The notes under the pieces are model-generated. The model was not told the origin of the DNA. It ran no database searches and saw only the letters and a program-made list of their open reading frames with translations. Below are positions 42,877 through 51,808 of a stretch of DNA of 64,000 nt, piece after piece. Numbering within the stretch: the first letter of the stretch is position 1; the number at the start of each line of letters is the position of its first letter. Source of the DNA: SHXR01 sp046160305. Its GTDB lineage: Bacteria; Pseudomonadota; Gammaproteobacteria; Burkholderiales; SG8-39. The translations under genes and the position numbers were made by a program. Where the stretch lies: the NCBI GenBank assembly GCA_046160305.1, contig JBJXGX010000305.1, positions 24,962 to 88,961 of the forward strand, in the 5' to 3' direction.

Positions 42877-43563
42877 TTACCGCCCGCCGCCCTTGCGCCA
42901 CGCTTCAATCTTCTCGATCAATGCATCCGCGGTAGTGAGATCACAGTAGCGCCGATCGACATCGAGCAGGTTCGATTTGTGCGCTTCGATGTCCTGATCG
43001 CCCACGCAATCTTCCGGAACAATCGTGCGATAGCCGTGACTGAATGCGTCAACAATGCTCGCGCGCACGCAGCCGCTCGTGATACAGCCGGTCACGATCA
43101 TCGTGTCGACGCGGTGCTTGGCGAAATACGTCGTCACCGGCGTATTGAAAAAAATCGACGGCGCGCTCTTTCGCAGGATGTAGTCATACGAGGGATCCGA
43201 GATGGCCGGATCCAGCTTCGCGCCGGCATCGCCTTCCAGCACCTTCGGGATGCTCGGGATCTTCCAGTGCGGTGCGTCGCGCTCGGTGTGGTAGGCCATA
43301 TAGCAGGTCGCGATCGGAACGCCCGCTTTGCGCGCGGCTTCGAGCAGGCGTGACGTGTTCTCCACTGCACGCATCACGAGGGGTGCGCCGCCGGTGGCGA
43401 ACTTCGCATCGGTGAAGGCAAGCTGGAGATCGACGACGACGATACCCGGTTTTTCGCCGAATCCCACCGGGCGCGCGCCGTAGCCGCGCTCGGCGTAACT
43501 CAGGTCTGTTTTCTTTCCGGCGGGTCGCGCGGTGGATCGTAGTGCACTCACGTTCGAACTCAT
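42877..43563 (-). CDS. Isochorismatase-fold cysteine hydrolase (N-carbamoylsarcosine amidase-like)
   Basis: 228 residues. The catalytic triad is visible: Asp in GIVVVDLQLAF, Lys in ILRKSAPSIFF and Cys in TGCITSGCVRASIVDAFSHG. The extended N-terminus (about 40 residues) with PVGFGEKPG is usual for the N-carbamoylsarcosine amidase group. Its ATG overlaps the HyuB stop (ATGA), so it is translated directly after an ATP-dependent cyclic-amide hydrolase. An N-carbamoyl acid is the natural product of such a hydrolase, which makes N-carbamoyl hydrolysis the favoured activity. Confidence 0.85.
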   Translation of the reverse strand: MSSNVSALRSTARPAGKKTDLSYAERGYGARPVGFGEKPGIVVVDLQLAFTDAKFATGGAPLVMRAVENTSRLLEAARKAGVPIATCYMAYHTERDAPHWKIPSIPKVLEGDAGAKLDPAISDPSYDYILRKSAPSIFFNTPVTTYFAKHRVDTMIVTGCITSGCVRASIVDAFSHGYRTIVPEDCVGDQDIEAHKSNLLDVDRRYCDLTTADALIEKIEAWRKGGGR

Positions 43564-45419
43564 TTGACGCTCACCAGTTCGTTGATGGAGGAGGGCGCCG
43601 CGCGGTGCCTGGCCGTAAGCTCCGCGCGTCGCGCTTTGGTTGCCGCGGCGTCGACAGCGAGACTGTCGTCGTCGATCCTGCCGGTGAAGATAACGCCGTA
43701 GATGTCGCGTGCTTTCGCGATCGATTCCCAGCCTTCGAGCACGTCGTTGCGAACGCGCGCCGGGTCGCGGGTGACCGGGTCACCGTAGCCGCCGCCGCTG
43801 CTGTCGCGTCCGCGCATGCTCTCGCCTTTCTTGATCTGCCGATTGACGAGGTTGGGAAGCTTCGTCTTCAAACCATCCGGGGTATCGAGATGGGTCGATC
43901 CGGGCGTGCCGTTGTGCCCGCCGTTCACGCCGCGTGGTGGTGCGAACTGTCCGTCGCAGGGGATCACGACCTGCACCGGATTCTCAAGCGCGGTATAGGT
44001 GACCTGCTGTGCCGGGGCGCCGCGAAAACGACCGGCGCCCGCGGAATCGGTGACGATGCCCAGGCTTTCCACCCGGAACGGGTGCTTCAGCTCATCGATC
44101 TCGACCGAATCGCGATACATCAATCCGGCGATCACCGGAATCGCGTAATTCACCCATCCATCGGCGGTGGGGCTCGCCGGCCCGCCATTGGTCGAGAGCA
44201 TCATGCGATTCACATAGCGCGCATCCGCACGTCGATGATCTTTGCCCGATAACACGGCCATGCCGGCGCCAAGACCGGTACCGCCTTCGGCCAGGCCATA
44301 CCCTTCACCAAGTTTCGCGAAGGCGGATTGGGTGATGTTCACCAGACGCTCGGACACATTCGTCGTTGCGACCGAGCAGCTATGCGGAAACACCGGCGCG
44401 GCCACGACGCTGTTGTCGGCGTACTTGAACGAGAGCCGGCGGAACGACCCGGCGTTGCGCGGAATGTCTTTGTCGAGGGTATTGAAGATGGCGCCCACGA
44501 CCGAACTGGTTGCCGCCGCCTCCGAGGTATTGAGGCCGCAATCGACACACGGTGGGTTCTCTCGCAGGTCGACATTGATCATGCCGGCTTTCGGGTCGAT
44601 GTCGACGATCACCTTCAAGGTCAATCCATCTGGAAGGATGCCTTCGAGCGGATCCGATTTCCCGGTGTTCTCGATACGCGCTTTGGGGAGTTTGCGAATC
44701 GATTCGATCATGCGACGCTCGGAATAATCGAGCCAGGAGGCCATGAACGTCTTGATCATCTTCTTGCCGTACTTGACGCAGAGTTCTTTCAACCGGCGTT
44801 CCGCGATACGTGCCGAGCCGAGGCCTGCAAGATAGTCGCCATACCACTGATCCGGCACGCGGATGCGAGCGCGGCACATTCGTACCACGTCTTCCTCGTT
44901 CTTGAAGTTTCGCTGGATGCGCACGCCCGGAAAGACGATCGCACCCTCCTCATACACGTCGAGCGCCTTGGCGAAGTAGGACGACGGAATGCTGTTGCCG
45001 ATATCGGCCATGTGGCACTTGGCCACCGTGGTGAAGAGGTGCTCGCCGTCGATGAACACCGGCACGAGAAACGTGTGATCGGCGGGGTGCGTATTGCCGC
45101 CGTATGGGTCATTGTCGAGATAGGCGTCGCCCTCGCGCAGGTCGCCCTCGTGATACCGGCACATATTGGCGGCTTGCAGATGCGCGCCGAAAATGTGCAC
45201 CGGCAATCCCTCGGCCGAAGCCAGAAGCTGGTTGTCGCCGGTGATGATGCAACACGAGAAATCGCGCGCGCTCGAGATCACGGCCGAACGCGCTGCACGA
45301 AGCAACGTATTGGTCATTTCACGCACGATGCCATCCAACCGGTTGGCGATGACCGACATGATGATCGGGTCGATCTTCACCGCAGTATTCGATTTCGTTG
45401 ATGCTTTCGCTTTTGCCAT
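43560..45419 (-). CDS. hyuB: Hydantoinase B/oxoprolinase family protein (HyuB)
   Basis: 619 residues. The N-terminus (DPIIMSVIANRLDGIVREMT) and the DDPYGGNTHPADHTFLVPVF-type segment, seen here as NDPYGGNTHPADH, are the family signature. Later VGAIFNTLDKDIPRNAGSFR, a glycine-rich GGTGLGAGMAV and GGGYGDPVTRDPARV near the C-terminus are conserved. It pairs with HyuA, encoded 21 bp upstream on the same strand, to hydrolyse hydantoin, 5-oxoproline, acetone-type or N-methylhydantoin substrates with ATP. The stop overlaps the isochorismatase-fold hydrolase gene. Confidence 0.92.
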   Translation of the reverse strand: MAKAKASTKSNTAVKIDPIIMSVIANRLDGIVREMTNTLLRAARSAVISSARDFSCCIITGDNQLLASAEGLPVHIFGAHLQAANMCRYHEGDLREGDAYLDNDPYGGNTHPADHTFLVPVFIDGEHLFTTVAKCHMADIGNSIPSSYFAKALDVYEEGAIVFPGVRIQRNFKNEEDVVRMCRARIRVPDQWYGDYLAGLGSARIAERRLKELCVKYGKKMIKTFMASWLDYSERRMIESIRKLPKARIENTGKSDPLEGILPDGLTLKVIVDIDPKAGMINVDLRENPPCVDCGLNTSEAAATSSVVGAIFNTLDKDIPRNAGSFRRLSFKYADNSVVAAPVFPHSCSVATTNVSERLVNITQSAFAKLGEGYGLAEGGTGLGAGMAVLSGKDHRRADARYVNRMMLSTNGGPASPTADGWVNYAIPVIAGLMYRDSVEIDELKHPFRVESLGIVTDSAGAGRFRGAPAQQVTYTALENPVQVVIPCDGQFAPPRGVNGGHNGTPGSTHLDTPDGLKTKLPNLVNRQIKKGESMRGRDSSGGGYGDPVTRDPARVRNDVLEGWESIAKARDIYGVIFTGRIDDDSLAVDAAATKARRAELTARHRAAPSSINELVSVK

Positions 45420-45440
45420 GATTCGCTCCAGCCTGCCCGC

Positions 45441-47513
45441 TTAGGTATACAGCAGATAGTGACCCGAGGCGCTCACCACGGCGCGCATATCCGGGTACAC
45501 CACGATGGTCGTTGTCGGCTCTTCGATGATCGCGGGTCCGGCGATGTTCGCGCCGGGTTTGAGGTCCGTCCCGCGAAATACCGGTGTGCGGCGCCGGTCA
45601 CCCGCGCCGAAATACGCCTCTCTCGTCCCGTTCGGCTTCGGCCTGTACTTCGCGGCCTTGCGCGTTGAGGGGCGTGCCGGTTTGGCAAGGCGAATGGCAA
45701 TGCGTCCACGCCAGTTCACGCACTCGACCTCGCTGCCTTCGTCCCGCACTGCGTACACGCGATCGTGCACCGTGTGGAACGCTTCGACGAGTTTCTTCAC
45801 GTCTTTGGGGCTGTTGAATCCCTTCACGGGCAGCGGCGTGTCGAGCTCCCAGACCTGCGACTTGTAGCGCGCTTCAACGAAGAACTCCTTCTTTATTTTG
45901 GCGCGCGTGGCTCCTTGCAGGCTCGCGTGGAATCGATCGAGTTCTGCGTCGATTTCAGCAAGCGCTTTGTTCACACCGGCTGCATCGAAACTGCCCGACA
46001 TCGTGACCCGGCTTCGCGTCTGTTCGAAGATGATGTCGGAATACTGCATGCCGCATGCGGACATCGCCGAGGCGGTCTTTGGCAGGACCGTCGTCTTGCA
46101 ACCCAATTCGCGCGCGATCGGCATGATGTTCAAGCCCGCCGCGCCGCCACCGGCCACCAGCACGCTTTCGCGCGGATTGAGCCCTTCGCTCACGGTGATC
46201 TCGTGGATTGCCTTGATCATCAGTTCATTGGCGATCGTGAGAATCGCAAAGGCGGCATCCTCGACCTTTCGACCGAGTTCGCCCGCAATCTTCGCGATGA
46301 CGCGCTGTGCGGCTGATGCATCGAGGGTCATTCGTCCGCCATTGAAGTACGCCGGGTCGACATAGCCGAGCACGACGCAGGCATCGGTCACCGTGGGGAA
46401 GTCGCCGCCTCGTCCATAACAAGCGGGGCCGGGCATTGCGCCGGCGCTTTGCGGCCCAACGCGAAGGAGGCCGCCCGAGTCGATCCATGCGATCGATCCG
46501 CCGCCCGCGCCGATGCTTCGCACATCGACCGTGGACATCGCCACCATATGGCCGATCCAGCGCCGACCGAGCCAGCTATCGCGCGAATACACGAGATGGC
46601 CATCGCGCACGAGACCGACGTCGAAGGTCGTGCCGCCGGTATCGCAAACGATGGCATCACCGCCCAGCGCTTCGATGGTCGTGTACGCCTGGCCGGCGAC
46701 GGGTGCCATCGCAGGGCCGGACTTCAACATCTGAACCGGCCGCGTGGCGACTTCGGCAACGTGCTGACATCCACCCGCCGATGTGCCGACCAGCAACTCG
46801 CCTTTGAATCCGGCGGAGCGCAAATCATCTTCCATCTCACGCAGGTGTTTCTGCATGAGCGGCTTCAGCGAGGCATCGATCGCCGTGGTCGAGGCGCGGC
46901 GATATTCCCGCACGATCGGATTCAATTGATGCGACAGGGTATAGGGAACGCCCGGCATTTCCTCATCGAGGATGCGGCCAAGCGAGAGTTCATGCGCGCC
47001 ATTGGCGATCGACCACATGAGGCTCACTGCAACGGCTTCGAAGCCGCGCGCCTTCAATGTGCGCGCGATCTCGCGTGCCTGCGCAACATCGAGCGCGCGG
47101 ACGACATTGCCTTGTGCATCGATCCGCTCATCGATCTCGAACGTATAGCGGCGCGGAATGTATGGTTCCGGATAATCGTAGCTATAGTCATGCGGATCGA
47201 ACTTTCCGCCTTCGCGCAGCACGAGGATGTCGCGAAATCCGCGCGTCGTGAGGAACGCGGTCTTGGCGGTGCTTTTGGTGACCACGGCGTTGGTGGCGCG
47301 CGTGGTGCCATAGATCAGCATGTCGCTTGCCGCGAGGAGCCGGGCACCGGTCGTCCCGCATTCCTCTGCCGCTACATCGATCGCGCCCCGCATGCCTTCG
47401 AAGATGCGTTGAGGCGTTGTGAGTGCCTTGCCGATCGCGCGGATGCCGCGGCTGTCGGCGACCACCACGTCAGTGAAAGTGCCCCCCGTATCGACCGAAA
47501 CCCGATAACTCAT
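45441..47513 (-). CDS. hyuA: Hydantoinase A/oxoprolinase family protein (HyuA)
   Basis: 690 residues. MSYRVSVDTGGTFTDVVVAD is the nucleotide-binding phosphate-1 motif of the ASKHA fold; CDTGGTTFDVGLV is phosphate 2 and LVAGGGAAGLNI the adenosine motif. YGTTRATNAVV near residue 70 is a further hallmark. The enzyme phosphorylates the cyclic substrate, which HyuB then opens. First gene of the hyuA-hyuB-amidohydrolase operon. A degenerate hairpin repeat lies about 60 bp upstream. Confidence 0.92.
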   Translation of the reverse strand: MSYRVSVDTGGTFTDVVVADSRGIRAIGKALTTPQRIFEGMRGAIDVAAEECGTTGARLLAASDMLIYGTTRATNAVVTKSTAKTAFLTTRGFRDILVLREGGKFDPHDYSYDYPEPYIPRRYTFEIDERIDAQGNVVRALDVAQAREIARTLKARGFEAVAVSLMWSIANGAHELSLGRILDEEMPGVPYTLSHQLNPIVREYRRASTTAIDASLKPLMQKHLREMEDDLRSAGFKGELLVGTSAGGCQHVAEVATRPVQMLKSGPAMAPVAGQAYTTIEALGGDAIVCDTGGTTFDVGLVRDGHLVYSRDSWLGRRWIGHMVAMSTVDVRSIGAGGGSIAWIDSGGLLRVGPQSAGAMPGPACYGRGGDFPTVTDACVVLGYVDPAYFNGGRMTLDASAAQRVIAKIAGELGRKVEDAAFAILTIANELMIKAIHEITVSEGLNPRESVLVAGGGAAGLNIMPIARELGCKTTVLPKTASAMSACGMQYSDIIFEQTRSRVTMSGSFDAAGVNKALAEIDAELDRFHASLQGATRAKIKKEFFVEARYKSQVWELDTPLPVKGFNSPKDVKKLVEAFHTVHDRVYAVRDEGSEVECVNWRGRIAIRLAKPARPSTRKAAKYRPKPNGTREAYFGAGDRRRTPVFRGTDLKPGANIAGPAIIEEPTTTIVVYPDMRAVVSASGHYLLYT

Positions 47514-47571
47514 GCTTGCCTTTCTTGTTGGTGTTCGAATATTTTCCGCGATGTCCGGCGCGCCCGCGGGT

Positions 47572-47655
47572 CGGGTTGGCGTAGCGTAACCCGGCGGCCA
47601 GACATTGTCGCGTCGGCGTGCACCTACATTGCGCTACGCTAGCCCGATCTACGAT
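47572..47655. repeat. Degenerate hairpin repeat between HyuA and amidase genes
   Basis: CGGGTTGGCGTAGCGTAACC (from 47573) and, inverted, TGCGCTACGCTAGCCCG (to about 47646) form long imperfect arms around a 40-base loop. The pattern resembles the widespread proteobacterial GGTGGGTTAGCG...CGTAACCCACC repeat in decayed form. It lies between the amidase stop and the HyuA start, both minus strand. Confidence 0.45.
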
Positions 47656-47658
47656 ACG

Positions 47659-48975
47659 TCATCGGGCAAGTTCAAACGATGGGGCGAGCTGCTCGCTGAT
47701 CGAGAGCATTTGCCAATCGGAACCTGGTGCACCGAGCAGCATCAGCCCAAGCGGCAAGCGCTCGCTCGTCATCGCGACGGGCACCGAGACGATCGGACCG
47801 CCCAGGGCAGTGAAGGGAACAATGAACCGCGGATCGCCCGTCTTCATACCGACCGGTGCCGCATCGGGTGCCGCCGGAAATACCAGCGCGTCGAACGAAT
47901 CGACCGCGCTCCAGAACGCATTGCGCGCTTCACTCACGGCGCGGCGCGCATCGATATAGCTCGCGTCGTGGATCATGCGACCACGCTCGACCGCGGCACG
48001 CAAGGCGGGCGTGACATCGTCGGCCGGCGCATCGACGAGTTGAGGGTGCACGCGGGCGAGCTCGTATTCGATCATCGTCTTGTGCCACTCGGTGAGCTTG
48101 GCGAGTGGGACGAGTGATCGTGTTTGCGCGACGGCGTGGCCGGCCGCCTCGATCTTATCGGTCGCCGCGCGGATTGATTGGCGTACCGTATCGGATGCGG
48201 ATTCGAGGATAGCATCCTCGATGATCCCAATGCGAAGCGATCGCGATACCGGCATGCTGGGCCGGACCAAGAAGGGTGGCATCAACGCACGCGCCGCGAT
48301 GGCAACATCGGCAACGCGATGCGCGAAGAGGCCCGGTGTATCGAAGCCCGGTGCGAAGGGAACGATCCCCTGCGCGGACCATGACAGGGTGCTGGGTTTG
48401 AATGCAGCAATGCCGCAGTAGGCAGCGGGTCGGCTGACCGAGCCGGCGGTCTGTGTGCCGACGCTAAGCGGCACCATGCCTGCGGCGACGACGGCTGCCG
48501 GTCCGGCACTCGACCCACCCGGTGTATGCGCGAGATTGTGCGGATTGCGGGTAGGCGGCGGACCATCGAAATAGGCGAACTCGGTGGTATGCGCTTTGCC
48601 CAGAATGACGGCACCCGCCGCCCGGAGGGCAAGGACGATCTGTGCGTCGCCGGTGGCGGGTTGCGCGCCCGCACGCGTGCGACTGCCGGCGCGAGTGGGC
48701 CATCCGGCGACATCGATGACGTCTTTGATGGCGACCGGCACGCCATGCAATGGACCGCGCAATGGACCGCGCGACGCTTCCTCGTCGAGTCGTTCAGCCT
48801 GTGTGCGTGCGCCCCGACGATCGACCGAACACCAGCCTTGCACCCGCGAATCGACCGTGGCAATGCGCGCAAGGCTTGCGTCAATCAAGTCGCTAGCAGA
48901 GCCGGCTCTGCTAGCGATGCGGCGACCCGCAAGCTCGATGGATCCCGGGTCGCTCGCCAGTGAATCGCCGTTCAT
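47659..48975 (-). CDS. Amidase signature family protein
   Basis: 438 residues. The Ser-cisSer-Lys triad is visible as Lys84 (VAIKDVID), a Ser in TPGGSSAG (about 155) and the nucleophile near Ser179 (GTQTAGSVSRPA). Most family members have TDTGGSIR here; TAGSVSRP is a variant of the same loop. It hydrolyses an amide or carbamoyl bond. It is the last gene of the TRAP-hydrolase-monooxygenase operon, 20 bp after the monooxygenase stop. Confidence 0.88.
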   Translation of the reverse strand: MNGDSLASDPGSIELAGRRIASRAGSASDLIDASLARIATVDSRVQGWCSVDRRGARTQAERLDEEASRGPLRGPLHGVPVAIKDVIDVAGWPTRAGSRTRAGAQPATGDAQIVLALRAAGAVILGKAHTTEFAYFDGPPPTRNPHNLAHTPGGSSAGPAAVVAAGMVPLSVGTQTAGSVSRPAAYCGIAAFKPSTLSWSAQGIVPFAPGFDTPGLFAHRVADVAIAARALMPPFLVRPSMPVSRSLRIGIIEDAILESASDTVRQSIRAATDKIEAAGHAVAQTRSLVPLAKLTEWHKTMIEYELARVHPQLVDAPADDVTPALRAAVERGRMIHDASYIDARRAVSEARNAFWSAVDSFDALVFPAAPDAAPVGMKTGDPRFIVPFTALGGPIVSVPVAMTSERLPLGLMLLGAPGSDWQMLSISEQLAPSFELAR

Positions 48976-48995
48976 GGTTTCCTTGGTGAAATCCG

Positions 48996-50450
48996 TTATC
49001 GTGCTTGACTAACAGGGACGAACTCCAGATCGCCCAGGGCGATGTCCGCCATCATATCGGTGTGATCGTCTTGCGGTAGCGGCCACAGGATGGGCGTGCC
49101 GGTCTGATCGGAATACCAGTTCTTGCAACCGACCCACACTGTGTCGGGCAGCGCTGCCCGCATGCGTTCGAGAAATTTCTCGGTGGCGGCAACGGTCGGC
49201 ATGACGGCGGCGTTTCGTTGATGTGCAATCTCGACGATCTTCATGATGTACGCCATTTCCTGCAGGAGACCAATCGGCACGGACAGATTATTGACCGGCG
49301 CAAACGGCCCGTACAGCATGAACAGATTCGGGAAACCGGGCATCACGACGCCGCGATAGGAGTAGATACGGTCCTTCCATGCTTCATCGATCGACAGCTC
49401 ATTCAACCCGAAGATCTTGATCGGACGCATGTACGCGTGGGCGTCGTAACCCGTGGCGTAGACGAGCACGTCCAAGTCGTGGCGATTACCGTTGGCCATG
49501 ACGATGCCTTCTGGCACGATCCGCGCAATCGGGCCAACTTCAATATGGACATTCGGTTGCTGGACCGCTTCATAGTAGTTCTGGTCGGATTTCGGGATGC
49601 GCGTGCAACCAAGATGGTAGTCGGGCGTGAGCTTGCGACGCAGCTCGGGGTCGCGCACGATCTCGAGGAATTTCTTGAATTCGCTTTGCATCGCCTCGCG
49701 TTGCGGGCCGGGTTTGATGCGCCAGCGATCGGCGACGCTGTAGCCGTCCCATAGTTCTTTTTGCACGCGTTCATAGACTCCAGGGAGCTTCAGCTCCTTC
49801 TGTTCCGCCGAAGTCGTATAGGGGTTCTCCCGGATCCATACCCACTGGGCACGCCGGATGAACTGGGTGACTTCACATTCGCGGTAGGCGAGCGCCTCGG
49901 TGATTTGCACGCCGCTTGCACCACCGCCGATCACGCCCCAGCGTTTGCCCTTCATCGGCACGCTATGGTCCCAGTCGGACGAGTGGAATGCCGGTCCGGC
50001 AAACGTTTCGCGGCCCTCGATCGCGGGCGTTATGGGTGTACTCAAGAAGCCGGTCGCGGCGATGAAAACGTCGGCAACATCGGATGTGCCCTTCGCCGTC
50101 TTGATATGCCAACGGCCATCGGTGAAGCGTGCCGAGACGATCTCTTCGTTGAAGCGAATGAAGGTGCGCAGACCGCGATCATCTGCAACCTTTTTGATGT
50201 ATGCCTGAATCTCCGGTCCGGGCGCGAACCGGCGTGACCAGTCGTAGTTCGGTTGAAACGGAAACTCATACTGGCGGGACGGCACGTCAACGTATAGGCC
50301 GGGGTAGGTATTGTCCCGCCACGTTCCGCCCACTTCGCCTGCTTTCTCGTAGACGGTGAAGTCGATACCGGCGCGCTTCAGCATCTCGGCGGCGGAGAGG
50401 CCGGCAAAGCCTGCGCCAACGATGACATACCGAAGCTTTTGTCTAGCCAT
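48996..50450 (-). CDS. Flavin-containing monooxygenase, Baeyer-Villiger type
   Basis: 484 residues. The FAD site is VIVGAGFAGLSAAE (9-22) with YEKAGEVGGTW; the NADPH site is GVIGGGASGVQI near 180. Between them FAGPAFHSSDWDHS is the Baeyer-Villiger fingerprint F-x-G-x3-H-x3-W. It would convert a ketone to an ester or lactone with O2 and NADPH. The alpha/beta hydrolase encoded 27 bp upstream in the same operon would cleave such an ester, a classical pairing. Length is close to the small type I BVMO group. Confidence 0.9.
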   Translation of the reverse strand: MARQKLRYVIVGAGFAGLSAAEMLKRAGIDFTVYEKAGEVGGTWRDNTYPGLYVDVPSRQYEFPFQPNYDWSRRFAPGPEIQAYIKKVADDRGLRTFIRFNEEIVSARFTDGRWHIKTAKGTSDVADVFIAATGFLSTPITPAIEGRETFAGPAFHSSDWDHSVPMKGKRWGVIGGGASGVQITEALAYRECEVTQFIRRAQWVWIRENPYTTSAEQKELKLPGVYERVQKELWDGYSVADRWRIKPGPQREAMQSEFKKFLEIVRDPELRRKLTPDYHLGCTRIPKSDQNYYEAVQQPNVHIEVGPIARIVPEGIVMANGNRHDLDVLVYATGYDAHAYMRPIKIFGLNELSIDEAWKDRIYSYRGVVMPGFPNLFMLYGPFAPVNNLSVPIGLLQEMAYIMKIVEIAHQRNAAVMPTVAATEKFLERMRAALPDTVWVGCKNWYSDQTGTPILWPLPQDDHTDMMADIALGDLEFVPVSQAR

Positions 50451-50477
50451 CGTGCCTCCCGTCCGGGCAGCAACGCG

Positions 50478-51320
50478 TTATTTCGCCAGCGAACGGATGA
50501 AGCGCAACACCGCTTCCGCGCTTTCGTTGGGTCGTTCGATGAACGGAATGTGGCCGCCACCCGACACCTCGATGTACTGCGCGCCGGGGACGTTGTCGGC
50601 GATGATCCGCGAGAATTTTGCGGGGATGAAGTAGTCGTTGTCCGCGCTTACCACGAGGGTCGGGCAACGGAAGCCTTTTAGCCGGGTGGTAAATAGCGGT
50701 GTGCTTTCCTGGCCGGGGAGCTTGCGGCCCCACCAGAGGATCGAGTCGAGAAACGCGCGGTAAAGCTCCGGCGAATTGTTCTTGAGGAGCACCTGATTGC
50801 CCTGCATGACCTGGTAGCCGGCGTCACTTTCAAGATATTCGCGGGACATGGTGAACAAGCCCATGAAGTCCGCGATTTCCTCGCCCATGCCGCACCTGGC
50901 GATGATTTTCTTTCGCAGGTTGAAGTTCATATACAGGGCGCGATCGAGCTCGGAGAAGGCACCGACGCAGATCAATGATTTCACGAGCTTCGGATGGCGG
51001 TCGGCAAACGACATCGCCATGCAGCCGCCCAACGATGAGCCGAGGACATGCACCGGCGCGAGGCCCTGCTGGTCGACCAGCGCGGCAAAATCATCGGCCC
51101 ATAGTTCGGGCGTGTAGTGCACTTTGTCGGGCGCGTCCTTGCGCGACTGTCCAATCCCGCGCGGATCGACGACGATCGTCTTCATTTCCTGCCTAAGCAG
51201 CGGCTCGCCGATGCGGTAGTACCCATGATCGAGCCCGAGGCCGGGGAGAAGGATAATCGGTTCGCCCGTACCTTTGACCTCATACCAGATCTCCGTTCCA
51301 TTCACCTGTGCCAGCGGCAT
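50478..51320 (-). CDS. Alpha/beta hydrolase
   Basis: 280 residues. Nucleophile elbow GSSLGG (Ser at about 95), acid in VVSADNDYFIP and His in GGGHIPFIERP; the oxyanion region is LLPGLGLDHGYY. This is the pattern of esterases and C-C hydrolases such as 3-oxoadipate enol-lactonase. It starts 2 bp after the TRAP small-subunit stop, and the monooxygenase gene follows, so ester or lactone cleavage of the Baeyer-Villiger product is the likely job. Confidence 0.9.
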   Translation of the reverse strand: MPLAQVNGTEIWYEVKGTGEPIILLPGLGLDHGYYRIGEPLLRQEMKTIVVDPRGIGQSRKDAPDKVHYTPELWADDFAALVDQQGLAPVHVLGSSLGGCMAMSFADRHPKLVKSLICVGAFSELDRALYMNFNLRKKIIARCGMGEEIADFMGLFTMSREYLESDAGYQVMQGNQVLLKNNSPELYRAFLDSILWWGRKLPGQESTPLFTTRLKGFRCPTLVVSADNDYFIPAKFSRIIADNVPGAQYIEVSGGGHIPFIERPNESAEAVLRFIRSLAK

Positions 51321-51322
51321 TA

Positions 51323-51808
51323 TCAGTCTCCTTGGTCGCGATCAGGCATTCTAAGCATTGAGACGGCCGTCCACACGCAGGCGATCGGCGCGAGGGTCAT
51401 GCCGAGGCTGGCAGGCAACCAGAACACAACCATTGGCAGCTGCAGATCGAGCGACAGATCGTTGGTGCGATAAGCCTTTGCCGTCGCGCCCCACATCAAA
51501 TAGGCGACGAATCCCAGGCACACCGCAGCGGCGACGAGCCAGAATGCATCGATGCGTCGATTGGTCGGTTTGCCAAGCCGCATCGTCGCCAGATCCACGA
51601 TGATATGGCCGCCCAGGTGAAACGAGTAGGGCAGGGCGAGAAAGCCGATGAGGACTACGGCCATCGTGGACAGCTCGACGATGCCCCGCATCGAAAAAAG
51701 TCCGAGATTGCGCGCTGCGATATCGGTCACGGTAATCGCCATCAGAAAAACCAGCGAGATCCCGGCAAGGTCGTAGCACCACCTGAAGATGCGCGTCATG
51801 GCGGTCAT
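51323..51808 (-). CDS. TRAP transporter small permease subunit (DctQ)
   Basis: The ATG at 51806-51808 overlaps the DctM stop (ATGA) and gives 161 residues. Four membrane helices are seen (about 12-30, 44-64, 88-106, 126-148). ITVTDIAARNLGLFSMRGIVE is the DctQ helix-1/2 pattern. It follows the large subunit gene, the reverse of the common order. Confidence 0.88.
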   Translation of the reverse strand: MTAMTRIFRWCYDLAGISLVFLMAITVTDIAARNLGLFSMRGIVELSTMAVVLIGFLALPYSFHLGGHIIVDLATMRLGKPTNRRIDAFWLVAAAVCLGFVAYLMWGATAKAYRTNDLSLDLQLPMVVFWLPASLGMTLAPIACVWTAVSMLRMPDRDQGD

